From positions 62,001-126,000 of the forward strand of contig ML996705.1 of assembly GCA_010356995.1 (NCBI GenBank): DNA of 64,000 nucleotides, read 5' to 3'. This DNA is from Trichodelitschia bisporula. Its lineage: Eukaryota; Ascomycota; Dothideomycetes; Phaeotrichales; Phaeotrichaceae. A model generated the notes under the pieces. That model saw only the letters and a list, made by a program, of their open reading frames with translations, was not told the origin of the DNA and ran no database searches. The position numbers and the translations under genes were made by a program. Shown here one piece after another: positions 1-11,000 of this stretch. The number at the start of each line of letters is the position of its first letter. Position 1 is the first letter of the stretch.

Positions 1-251
1 GTATTCGCGAATCACGGAGGAAGTTGTCGACCTCGTCGGCATTTATCTCAGTCTCCGCACCAAAGGTCGGTGCTGTAGCGGCCTTTGACAGAGGTTCTGC
101 GCTCGTCAATTACTGTCTCTCAGAACCCAAATGTAAACTTACTTGGGGTACTGCAGATGTGGTCGGCGAGGCTAGCAATCTCAATCTCGTCGCCGCAAGT
201 CGAGCACTTGATGGACGGCAGCATGCTGGATGCGCGCAGAGTACCCGCCAT
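1..251 (-). CDS. LIM-type zinc-finger protein, N-terminal end only (partial)
   Basis: The 5' end of a minus-strand gene leaves the window at base 1. Exon 1 is 251-143, followed by a 46-nt intron (142-97, GTAAGT..GCAG), and exon 2 runs from 96 off the edge. The start is at 251 or the in-frame ATG at 224. The protein begins MLPSIKCSTCGDEIEI and continues with ..LADHIC, a small CxxC..HxC zinc motif. From memory, this opening resembles fungal paxillin-like LIM-domain proteins, whose LIM domains would lie beyond the edge. The exon 2 peptide (..FGAETEINADEVDNFLRDSRI) is acidic and probably disordered. The splice join keeps the frame open across both exons, which supports the model. The family assignment rests on this short motif only, so it is tentative. 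Confidence 0.5.
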
Positions 252-3200
252 CACTGCCGATGCCAGACTCGGAGGGTAGTTATCAGAGCGTCATGAATGC
301 GGTTTCAATGCCTCAGCAGGCGACCAGGCGGTAAGCAGCGGAGATTTGGTACAGCGGATAGAGTGGTGAGTGGGCAAATCGGGTCAAATGGTAAGATCTT
401 GGATGGGAGCTGTGAATGGCTGGTTAGAGAAATGAGGTTACAGGGCAGCTCTTGGAACTGCCCTATCCGGTTGTCAACCACGCACCTGTTGTAGTGTACA
501 AGAGACAAGTATTAGGAAGCTAGAGGCAGAAGACACCAAAAGACCAAAAGACCAAAAGATGACGACGAGAACAAGATGAAGATAGAGGGAGAGAAGGAGT
601 GCACAAACAGATGGAGTCGCAGGTAGTTCCGGAGGGATTGTAGCTAGAGGTTCTGTGGCTTTCATCTCTCCCACCTGCTAGCCACCTGGACCCTGTGTGC
701 ATCTAAACTTCGATTGGTTTAGCGCGTGGGTGTCGGTTGCGCGAGTTGCTTGGGGTAAGAGGAACAGGGGTGTGCACGGGCGGGTACCTGGGATACTAGT
801 CCGAAAGCAGGAAAGCCATATGCATTTGGCACGGGAAAAGCTGAGGGACTGTGCGTCGGAGAGACGAGACGGGGGTGAAGAGTCGATACGAGACGAGTCG
901 AAGCGACAGAGATAGACTCCACATCACTTTCTCTGAAGGAGACTAGAAATCCGGGGAAACAAGCGCTTTGATATCCCGGGAAAATGCAGATGATGCGCAG
1001 CATGCATCTTTGTGCAAACCGTTGATGCAAAAGAAACCAATGCTCAAGAATCGCCCGCCTCAACCTGCCCTACAGTAACCTTCCATTCCACTGATCGAGA
1101 AGATCTGTTGTTGTCGTCGTTCTCCTGTCTTGCGGAGCATTTCAAATCCCCAATCAGCTACGCCGACGCCCCTGATCTACGCCCATTCTTTCCTTTCCAA
1201 TACTTCACCTTCCCCACTGTCTCACGGCACGGCCGACGCCCGACGCCTCTCAGCGGCGCCTCTTTTCTCTTCAAGGCTTCAGGGCTCTTCACGCACACCA
1301 TCAACCCTTCATTCCACGAGCAACCCCACGGAAGAAACATTGCGCCGTACACGATGCTATGGTTGGTGCGTCATGATCTCACAATCCTTTCGCAAGGACA
1401 AGCGGCTTACAACTCACACATCGCGTGCTCCAAACCCACGGGCTTGAGGCGCCTCACGCAACGTCTCGAGTTCCAGGTCGTAAGTGATAGCAATGCTAGG
1501 CATTTTTGCATTGATTCGGCTGCCGCAGCCCACTCCTCCACAGTCTGCCTCTTCTTATCCGCCGGGTTTAGTCACGAGCCCGGAACTCCCCCCGTCGCCG
1601 CCGGCCATCATGGCCATCGTCGTACGGATCTCCGTACACGGTCATCGGTCCAGGGCATGGCCCAGATCACCGTTCGTGTGACACGAGCGCAAGCCCGGCG
1701 CGACCTGCGACTTCGATTTACCCCCACCATCGCCAGTCGTCAACCCTTCAATCGCCCGCCGATGCCTTGCTTGCGACATCCCGATCTTCGACGAAGCGAG
1801 ATCGCGTAACGGAAAGAAAAAGCAAATCCGTGGCCAACTCACTCGCCTGCATCAATGGCTTGAGGAATGCAGCGGGCAGGCCTCGGCGTATCGATCAGCT
1901 GGATTGTCCGGACCACACCGGAACGTCACTTCTAGCCTATTTCTAGCTGCATGCTAAAGACGTCTTCCTGCGACGACATCTCACTCCCTTGCTCGTTTCT
2001 GCTAACTTTTCCCCGCTCCCCTCACTTCCCCAGTTCAGCAAGCGGCCAGCAGCCAGCTTCCAGTCAGGCCAGCATCTCTGCAGCATCGTTGTCCTATGCA
2101 AGTATGAGTAACCGCGTGGCCAACAGCATGGCGAGCTGTTGAACGGTAGACATGCTACCAGAATGCCGGACTTAAGCATACAGTATATCCACCAATATCG
2201 CCCACAGACATCGCACATAGCAATCTTCAACCCCTCATCGACATGCAATGCCCGCATCGCAGTGGCGATCCTTGACGCGTGTTGAGCTGGCATATGCAGC
2301 GTCTGGGCTCAGCTTCCACTTTAGCTCAAGCTATCCGGCCTCGTGCCGTTCATAGCGCAGAGTATTCTCTCGAGCAAAGTCAACATTCCGGCCGATACTC
2401 CAGTATATGCTTTAGCCACCCGCCGTTGCCGCAAAGTCCGAGTCAAGAGATACCGGCTGCCGGGCTCCACGCAATTTCTTTGCTGGTTAGTATGCAGGAC
2501 CTGAAGGCTTCCCTTTCCGGTGGGACCTTGCGATAGCTTGGCGGGGAGTATGTAGTATAGACGGTGATATCTTTTTTGCGTATGGTCTCACTCAGGGGGG
2601 CTTCCTACGTAGACGGCGATTATGAGTTTAACTGCGTAGTTGTCTTACTTTTTCGTGTGGATTTGGATGATGGAGAGTTCTCCATAATCCAAATCCACAC
2701 GAACAAGTGAAACAACTACACAGATAAACCCATAATCGCCTCATTCACCTCCGACGGTTCCACCTCATCGCCGTCCACTGCTAATGCCCCTGCACTCATA
2801 GTTGCTGCCAACCTGGTTGCCGATGGAACGGGCAACCTTGTCTGCATTGCGCTGAGATGAAGAATATGAGAAGTGCCATTGGCGCGGTTCGGACAGCCCG
2901 ATAGCCGGAACCGGGGAAATGGCGATAGATGACAGTGGTGGACGTCGAGCGTTGGGAATCGGTTGCAGAGTGCGTCGTAAACAAAGGCCAGCAAAGGTCA
3001 GCAGTGATGAAACCGTAGCAACCGACGACGTCCGGAAATTGAAGCGGGTGGAGACGGCAGAGTATATATCCGCACACAGAGGAAGGCCTCGAACCGCAAG
3101 AGCCGAGCTCCACTGCCTGGCTATTGAATCTCCGTGCCGTCTCCGCTTTTATTCCGCACGCCGCTCGAAAAACTCGCACGAGAGTACGCGCTTCTTGCCG

Positions 3201-3682
3201 TCTCTTTCTGCGGTCTGATTAATGGTGTCTGCCCAACGCGTCTGCACGTCGAATCCCGTCGTCTCGCGCCACTGGCCAGGTTACGCTAGCGGTTCAGCGT
3301 CCAGCATGCCGTAAGTTCGCAAGCCTCGCATCCTCGCAAACTTTGATCCTCTGTGTCCGACTGGTCCGGTAACCATGGCGGTCACTGAAATGCCGGCCGA
3401 GTGGGGCTCATGCCATTGGATGCGGGGTGGGGACTGGTGGGGTTCACGCCTGCAAGGTCTATCCAAGCTTATCGATAAGCAGCAGGCTGGCCTTTCCTGC
3501 ATCTTCACTGTACCACAGAAGGACTGGTACCCTGTCGCACGCCGTGCAGTGCCTGTACTAGCGTCCGAGCGCGGCCGACCGACGACGAAGGTCATCACGA
3601 GGAACCAGAACTTCGCTTCTCACTGCAGTAGCTCGCTCGACAGTCTCCACACTCACCACCACCACCACAACCCGTCCGCCCG
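252..3682. other. Long non-coding stretch upstream of INO1
   Basis: No gene is recognised in these 3.4 kb. Several frames are open for 100-265 codons (the longest on the plus strand, 1012-1809), but their translations have no domain, low-complexity pattern or splice context suggesting a real protein. The one clear structure is the foldback palindrome at 2615-2740. The stretch separates the divergent starts of the LIM-type gene (251, minus) and INO1 (4017, plus), so it must hold both promoters. Confidence 0.6.
2615..2740. repeat. 126-bp foldback palindrome (MITE-like)
   Basis: Two arms of 63 bp (2615-2677 and 2678-2740) are reverse complements with only a few mismatches and essentially no loop. 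The centre is TGGAGA-GT-TCTCCA. The inner arms share CGTGTGGATTTGGAT and the outer arms share GGCGATTATG and GTAGTTGT. Such a structure could be a small foldback or MITE-type element. No transposase lies nearby and I could not identify a clear target-site duplication. It would form a long hairpin if transcribed. Confidence 0.75.
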
Positions 3683-3898
3683 TATAAAGCTCCAGACCGC
3701 CGTTCCCGAGATCCTTCTGTCCCGTATCCGCCACTTCACCAGATTTTTGCCCTTCAACCGCATCTCACTACCGGCACTCCCCAACCTTCGACCTTATCTC
3801 ACTTCACTTGGGCCATTGCCCGGATCCCAAGACGTTCTCCAATCTCCTTGTCTCGTAAGTTGCCATTGCTGTTGCAGAGGATGTTTCTAACCGTTCAG
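3683..3898 (+). promoter_or_regulatory. INO1 core promoter: TATA box and 5' UTR intron
   Basis: TATAAAG at 3683-3689 lies 328-334 nt before the INO1 start codon and is followed by a pyrimidine-rich leader. A probable 5' UTR intron follows at 3855-3898 (44 nt): GTAAGT donor, TTCTAAC branch site and TTCAG acceptor, the same size and signals as the coding introns around it. Its removal would explain the large TATA-to-ATG distance. I did not find a convincing CATGTGAAAT-type inositol-responsive element close to the TATA box. Confidence 0.6.
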
Positions 3899-4016
3899 TA
3901 CGCATCACCCGTTCGCCGGCCGTCGCTCTTGCCCTTCAGGTGGAGCCTCGGAAGCTTTAAGAGCCCAGTAAAGAAGTCTCCCAGACACCAAACAACCAAC
4001 CCCCTCAATCCACACC

Positions 4017-5655
4017 ATGGCCCCTCACGCGGATGACAACGGTTTCTCTGCCAGCGCCTCGAGCGCCGCCAATGCCGACCTGTTCATCGTCGACTCGCCC
4101 AATGTCGTTTACACCGACGACGAGATCAAGACCAAGTACACGTACCGTACCACGGACGTGAAGCGGGATGCCTCCGGCAGGTTCGTTGCTAAGCCCAAGG
4201 AGACTCTCTATGACTTCAAGGTCGACCGCAAGGTCGGCAAGGTCGGCATGATGCTTGTCGGCTGGGGCGGCAACAACGGCACCACTGTCACCGCCGGCAT
4301 CATCGCCAACCGCCGCGGCCTCGTCTGGGAGACTAAGACGGGCAAGCACGAGCCCAACTACTACGGCTCTGTGCTCATGGGCTCCACCGTCAAGCTCGGC
4401 ACTGAGGTCGAGACGGGCAAGGATGTCAACATCCCTTTCAACCAGCTGCTCCCGATGGTGCACCCCAACGACCTCACCATTGGCGGCTGGGACATCAGCG
4501 GTCTGAACCTCGCAGAATCGATGGACCGTGCGTGCGTGCTCGAGCCGACCCTCAAGAACCTAGTGCGCAAGGAGATGGCTTCCCTCAAGCCGCTTCCCAG
4601 CATCTACTACCCCGACTTCATCGCCGCTAACCAGGAGGACCGCGCGGACAACCTGATTGCAGGCTCCAAGGCCAGCTGGGAGCATGTGGAGCAGATCCGC
4701 AAGGACATCCGCGAGTTCAAGGCGGACAACGCCCTCGACAAGGTCATCGTCCTCTGGACGGCCAACACCGAGCGTTACGCCGACATCATCGAGGGCGTCA
4801 ACGACACCGCCGAGAACCTGCTGCAGGCGATCAAGGCCGGTCATGAGGAGGTGTCCCCGTCGACCGTCTTTGCTGTTGCCTCGGTCCTTGAGGGCGCGCC
4901 CTTCATCAACGGCTCGCCGCAGAACACCTTCGTTCCCGGCGCCATCCAGCTCGCCGAGCAGCACAATTCCTTCATTGGCGGTGACGACTTCAAGTCGGGC
5001 CAGACGAAGATGAAGTCGGCTCTTGTCGACTTCCTGATCAGCGCCGGCATCAAGCTGACGTCGATTGCCAGCTACAACCATTTGGGGAACAACGACGGCA
5101 AGAACCTGAGCTCGCACAAGCAGTTCCGCTCCAAGGAGATCAGCAAGTCCAACGTCGTCGACGACATGGTGGCCGCCAACTCAGTGCTGTACAAGGAGGG
5201 CGAGCACCCCGATCACTGCGTTGTCATCAAGTACATGCCGGGTGTCGGTGACGACAAGCGTGCTCTTGACGAGTACTACGCTGAGATCTTCATGGGCGGT
5301 CACCAGACCATCAGCATCTTCAACGTGTGCGAGGACTCGCTGCTGGCGGCGCCGCTCATCATCGACCTGGTCCTGACGACCGAGATGATGACCCGCATTC
5401 AGTGGAAGGCTGGCGCCGAGGCGGACTACACCCACTTCCACAGCGTGCTGAGCGTGTTGAGCTTCATGCTCAAGGTGCGTTTATCACTCTTTTTCTGGTC
5501 TTCTAATGCTGACATATCAGGCTCCCCTCACGCCTCCTGGCACTCCCGTTGTCAACGCCCTGGCCAAGCAGCGCGCTGCGCTGACCAACATCTTCCGCGC
5601 GTGCGTTGGTCTTGAGCCGGAGTCGGACATGACTCTTGAGCACAAGCTCTTTTAG
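4017..5655 (+). CDS. INO1: Inositol-3-phosphate synthase
   Basis: This enzyme converts D-glucose 6-phosphate to 1D-myo-inositol 3-phosphate using NAD, the first committed step of inositol and phosphatidylinositol synthesis in the cytosol. Exons are 4017-5474 and 5521-5655, with one 46-nt intron (GTGCGT..TATCAG), giving 530 aa, the normal length for fungal Ino1. The NAD-binding glycine loop GWGGNNG lies near residue 82. Further family blocks are [17 protein letters not shown], and the C-terminal [12 protein letters not shown] encoded by exon 2, ending DMTLEHKLF. The start ATG sits in a favourable CACACCATGG context. The gene has its own TATA box and leader intron upstream and is followed 363 bp later by the OB-fold gene on the same strand. 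The assignment is secure. Confidence 0.97.
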
Positions 5656-6018
5656 GTAACACTGAAGAGCACGGCTGGGTATGACAACATGTCCGGCGCC
5701 GTGTGAGTGGTGAATGTCAGGGTGGCATACCAACATGCCGAGGATTTCCTTGATAGTTATCTTAGCGATTTACGATTGCGTCAATATCAGATTGTTTTGG
5801 ATATTTTTCTACCGCAAGACTTGAATTCGGTGGTGGGGTTGACGTTCGTTGAGATGTGCGTGTACCCCGCTTTTGTCAGAGAGGGAAGGCACGATGGGCG
5901 CGATGATGTCTCTCTCTACGTTCATTTTTTCTCTTCGTCGTTCAGCTTTGCGCTGTCAATTCATCATATCTTCTCCAATCGTTGATTTTATCACGGTGCA
6001 TTGAAGTCTAGCATCACC
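5656..6018. other. Intergenic, INO1 terminator and next promoter
   Basis: This 363-bp spacer lies between two plus-strand genes. It holds the INO1 3' UTR and the promoter of the OB-fold gene. The last 80 bp before the ATG at 6019 are T/C-rich, as is usual for fungal leaders. No other structure was seen. Confidence 0.5.
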
Positions 6019-7717
6019 ATGGCGCAAAACGGTTCGATCATGTCCTACTTCCCCAAAACGCCCAAGAAGACCCCGTCCTCTCCTCTACCGGGCGATGGGT
6101 TCACGTCCGCCGAGATTGCGAGAGTCACAGACCCAACCTCTGTGCCATGGGAGCCGCCGCAGCCTTACAGCGAGGTCTCTATCGATAAAATCACACCGGG
6201 TCCGCGTTGCATCTCTTTCACGGGCCGTGTCGCTAATCTTTACGAAACAACCACCAGCTCTAAGAACCCGCAGGCAGCAAAGGGGTTTCTACGGATCGTC
6301 GTCAAAGACACAAGCGGCACCATCATGGTGAAGCTCTGGTATACCAAAACCAAGTACGCCCTGCGGTTGGGGCAGCTGGTGCGGGTGTGGACGTACCATG
6401 TCAGTTTCGGAGACAAGAAGGGCCCCGCCGGGGAGGGTCTGTTCACGAGCATATTCCCGGAGACGGACCGGGCGTGCTGGTTTGAGGTTATTGAAGGGTG
6501 TGAAGAGGAGGCGAGGACGCCGCTGGGGTGGAAGAGGCGTGGGGTGTGGCTTATGACGTTGAAGGACTTTGTGAGTGTTGGGTGTGATGTGCCTGATGCG
6601 AGGGTGCTGGTTTGTGTGAAGAGCGTTGGACCGAAGAAGAAGAGTATTTTTGTCCTGCGCCGTTTTGCGGGATGGGTTGCTGATGGGTATAGCGACGAAC
6701 AAGAACGGCGTCTCGAGCGAAATGGTCACGGTCAATGTCTTTGATCATACGGGAGAAGCGAGCCTTACCGTGTGGAATGTTATCACGGCCTCGGCGGCGG
6801 AATGGACTCCTTCAGAAACGGTCCTGCTCCTTTCCAACCCGAGCCTGCGAGTCGACAAATACACACGTCTGTCGCTGAGCGCGCGCTCACTCGTGGATGT
6901 CGATCCTGCTATCCCGGATGCCGACTGGCTGCGCAAGTACGCGAAGCGTGCTATTAGGCGGGAGCATGTGAACCCGCCGTGGCCGGAGGGTGGTAAGTTG
7001 ATCCCCTTTACTCTGGGAGGTGCTGATGGGGGAGTCTTTGATCTGGAGGCTGCGGCGAATTCGCAGAATCGGGTGCTCTTTTCGTTTGCATTTTTAGATG
7101 AGTTGTGAGTGTGTTCATATGAGCTGACTTTTACTGATCGATGACAGCGCGCGTGTTGCGCCAAAGGGTGTGTGGAGGCAGCTTGAGGAGTGGGACTGAC
7201 AGGTATAGAGAAGTTTACTGGATATCTCAGTGTGATTATCATGGAGCTGAGGATATCGGAGCTCTATCGCCGGGAACGCCTCATGTGCAATGAGTGGTAT
7301 GCTGCCTTACCCCTATCCGGACTGACTAACTCGGCAGCTGCGGCATCCCACTCTTCGCCAACGCGCCAACCCTGATGTGCAGGAACTGCGAGAAACCAGT
7401 TGCGTTGCGGATGAATCCCAAGATTGTACGTCTCCCCCCGCCCCTTTACTCCGAGAATACGCCGCTCACACTAATAGATCGGTCAAGTCATCGACGAAAC
7501 GGGCTGCGCGGGCCCAGGTAAGCTCCTGCTGTCAGAGAAGGCATGGGAGCAGCTCCTCGGACGGACAGCAGCGGAGTTCGTGCGCCTCGATGCCGCGAAT
7601 TTGAGGTTCATCGAGCAGCGTCTGCTGTTCTTAAGGGTGACGATGCGGTTTGCGTGGGCGGCGGAGGAGGGCGAGGGGGGTGTGGGAAGGGTGTGGATTT
7701 GGGGGGTTGAGCCGTGA
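6019..7717 (+). CDS. Triple OB-fold, zinc-ribbon protein with PCNA-binding-like N-terminus
   Basis: The hand-built model has six exons: 6019-6643, 6693-7104, 7148-7167 (only 20 nt), 7209-7296, 7338-7425 and 7478-7717, giving 490 aa. All introns are 41-52 nt, with CTGAC/CTGAT/CTAAT-type branch sites and YAG acceptors. The N-terminus MAQNGSIMSYFPKTPKK closely resembles the PIP box of DNA ligase I (QRSIMSFF). A first OB-like unit (about residues 50-150) and a second (about 195-300) follow. A C-terminal unit carries a CxxCC..CxxC zinc ribbon (MCNECCGIPLF..LMCRNCEK) and then VIDETGCAGPGKLL. OB repeats with a zinc ribbon in the last unit are the plan of RPA1 and shieldin-2 (SHLD2), so single-stranded DNA binding at forks or breaks is inferred. 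The junctions around the 20-nt exon are the least certain part. Confidence 0.7.
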
Positions 7718-8063
7718 GCGAGGAGCTTGAGAGGCTGGGATGGTTTCAGCCTTGTTGAAATGTGGGAGTCGGATCTGGGTGCTCGTGTTGGCCCGACGAG
7801 GCTAGTATATTTGCCTACTCATGTGTTTGAAGCGAATATAAGCTGTTTTCTTCGGTTCTGCGTCTTCATGTCCTCGGTCTTCTCGTTTCGCCTTTCGGGA
7901 TGACAACATGCTGCACTGAGTGTGGGATAGGAAGGAGGGGATGCAGTGCTTTTGATTAAGTGATTCTAGCTACGTGCCGGACAGGCGTAAAACAATGCAT
8001 GTTGCTGTGTGAATATTGTACTCTCTCGCGCCCCTGCGCTTCACTCCTACCCCTCACCACCCA
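7718..8063. other. Convergent intergenic spacer
   Basis: These 346 bp lie between the stop codons of the OB-fold gene (plus) and the ABC transporter (minus). They must hold both 3' UTRs. No ORF of interest or repeat is seen. Confidence 0.5.
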
Positions 8064-11000
8064 TCACCCCTCAACCTCAAACTCCGCCTTCCTCCCCCCC
8101 ATAAGCGCCAAAACCTCCCCCGGCGGCCCCACCGTAACCACCTTCCCATTATCCAAAAGCACAACCGCATCCGCCTCCCTAATCGTATCGAGGCGATGCG
8201 CCACAGTAACCACCGTATTCCCCCTAAACTCCTCCTTAATAACCTTCTGAATCCGGCCCTCAGTCTCAAGATCCATATTACTAGTCGCTTCGTCCAGGAC
8301 CAGCACACACCGTCCCCCCATCGCCCGTTTCCGCAGTAAAGCCCTCGCCATAGCCAGGAGCTGCTGCTCGCCATGACTCAGCGCATCGGGCTTAATCGCC
8401 TCGCCCTCAGCGTACCGCGTCTGCAAATCACCCAGCCCGACCGCGGCGAGCACTTCGCCGTACGCAGCGGGCGAACTCAGGCCATTCGGATCTAGATTGA
8501 ACGCTAGCGTCGCCTCGAATACCAGCGCGTCCTGCGGCAGGCAGATCAAGCGATCGCGCACCGTCTGCCGCGGCACAGTTGCTAGGTCGATCCCGTCGAT
8601 GAGGATGGCGCCGGAGGTGGGGTCGATGAGGCGCATGAGTGAGGCGAGGAGCGTGGATTTTCCGCTCCCCGTGCGCCCGCAGATGCCGATTTTCATACCC
8701 GCCTCCAGCGCGAAGGATACGCCGCGCAGCGCGGGCGTCCCGTCGGCGTACGCGAAGCCGAGGTCTTTGACGCTCAGCGCGCCGACGGGCCATTCCGGCC
8801 CGGGGTCGATGGGGTGTTCGGGCTCGGGCTCGGCGGGGGTGTGTTTTTCGAAGGCTTGCGTGCGGGCGACGCTGCCGAGGGAGGTTTCGGCTTCGGTCCA
8901 GGCTTGGATGAGCATGGTGAGGGCGAGGTTGAAGCCGAGGACGGAGGAGAGGGCGACACCGAGCGCCCCCGGGCTACTGTGGGTTGGGACGCAGAGCGCG
9001 AGGGCGACGAGGAGGACTGCGACGCCGGCGACGAGTAGGCCGAGGACGAGGGAGAGCCAGCGCTGGATGCAGTAGAGGAGGAAATAGGGGCGCTGGGAGT
9101 TGTTCAGGCGGCGGAGGGCGGCGGCGTCGAAGTGCGTTTGCCAGCCGAGGGCGCGGATTGTGGCGATGCCTTCTAGGGTTTCGGTGAAGTGTTGGTAGAG
9201 GGGCGTTTTGTGTTCTAGGTCTAGGAGACGGACTTGGCGGGAGGTGCGCAGGTAAAAGCGTTGGATCCAGTACAGGGCGAGGATTACGCCGGGGATGGAG
9301 ATGGCCATGAAGCTGCTGCCGGTGGCGATGAGGGCCATGGACATGATGCAGGTGGCGACTTGGAGGTAGACCATCATGCTGGACATGGGCAGGTTGAAGT
9401 CGACGAGGGTCATGTCTTGGCTGAAGCGGTTGAGCAGGATTGAGGAGTCGGTTGCTTCGAAGAAGGAGATGGGTGCTTTCATGGTTGCGCTGATGAGGAT
9501 TTGGTGCAGGTAGGATGCGGACTTGGGCAGCATGACGAGGAAGACTTCGCTGAGAAGAGTCAGTAGGGGCTTCAGTGAGGACGGGAGACTTACGCCATCG
9601 TTGCGATCTGGAACACAAAGGCGAGCACCACGAACATAGCGTAGATGCCCAGGAACTTGCCCAGCGAGGGGTTGGATACCCCCGTGTTCCACTGCAGCCA
9701 CAGTCCTGTACATTGTCAGCAGTGACCAAAAAGAGCGCGGGTTCAACATACTCTGGAAGTTGGTCGTGAATACCGTGATAGCCCCAAAGACAATGAGCAC
9801 AAGGGTGACGACAATGCCAAACGACTTCCCGTAGTATAGCCACACGCCAACATCTCCAGTCTGGCGCTTGATATTGTCGACATTCTCATCAAACATCGCC
9901 ATGTGCTCCTTCCCATCATCCTCTTCAAAGTCCTCAGGCTTCAGCGTATGTTCCGCGATAGGCGTGTCCGCGACATCCTCATCCTGCCCCTTCTTGATGT
10001 CCTCATTCTGGCTCGTCCAGTTCCCGGGCGGGCCAGTGTACGTCATGGAGCCCCTGGAATCCAGAACAACGATATTATCCGCCAAATGCAGAAAATTCGT
10101 AATATGCGTCGCCATCACCACCGTACACCCATGCCGCGCCACATACCCGTCTTTCCCAAGCAATCCCTGCGCAACATGCCTCTGCGTCTTCCGATCCAGA
10201 CTACTCAAAAAATCATCCAGCACCAGCAGCTCACACCGCGAATACAGCGCCCGCGCAAGCGCAACCCGGTGCTTCTGCCCACCGCTCAGCGTAATCCCGC
10301 GACTGCCGATGAGACTCAAGTCCTTGCGCGGCATTTGGGACAGATCGTATTCCAGCGCGCACAGGTGGATGACCGTGCGGTACCACACGCGGTCGAAGGT
10401 CCCGGCGCCGATGATGTTGTCCCGTAGTGTTGCATTGCGCAGCCAGGGCGCTTGGCCGCAGTAGCCGACGTACGGGGTCGCGATCCTGACGGTTCCGGAT
10501 TGGGGGTGTAACTCGCCGAGGAGGGTCTTTAGGAGAATGGACTTGCCGGAGCCGACGGGGCCGAGGATGACGGTTACTGAGCCCTTTTTTGCTGAGAACG
10601 AGATGGGCGTTTTCGGGCCCACGGGTACCTCAGGCTTCTTCTCGGCCTCGGACTCCGAGCCGCCCATTTCCTTTGAGATTGGTGCTTCTGATATGGCCGG
10701 CAGTTTTGTGCCTTCCGCCGCCGTGGGCTTTGTTGCATCGGTGGGACCCTTCTTCGCCTCCTTCCTGCTGAACCAAGCCTTCTTCTCGCCCTTCGTCTTT
10801 CCAGCGCCGCCCGGGAAACCAGCACCAGGAGGGAAACCAGAGAGGGTCTTTCCCGCAACCTTAGGCGGGTACGTCTTCGCCACAAGATCCACAACGGAGA
10901 GCGTCGCTGTAGGGATGTCATCCCCCGCCAAACTAGCCGACTTCTCGTTGGACGAGCCCGAGCGACGATCCTGATCCCCGGAGAACTCACGCCCATCCTG

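Noticed and set aside
1012-1809. 265-codon open frame on the plus strand upstream of INO1
   Set aside because: No domain, no family-like blocks, irregular composition with scattered Cys/His/Arg, and no splice partners; it lies in a region with overlapping frames on other strands.
7105-7230. Single 126-nt intron in the OB-fold gene
   Set aside because: It keeps frame but is more than twice the usual intron size here, and it drops an exon pair with good branch and acceptor signals.
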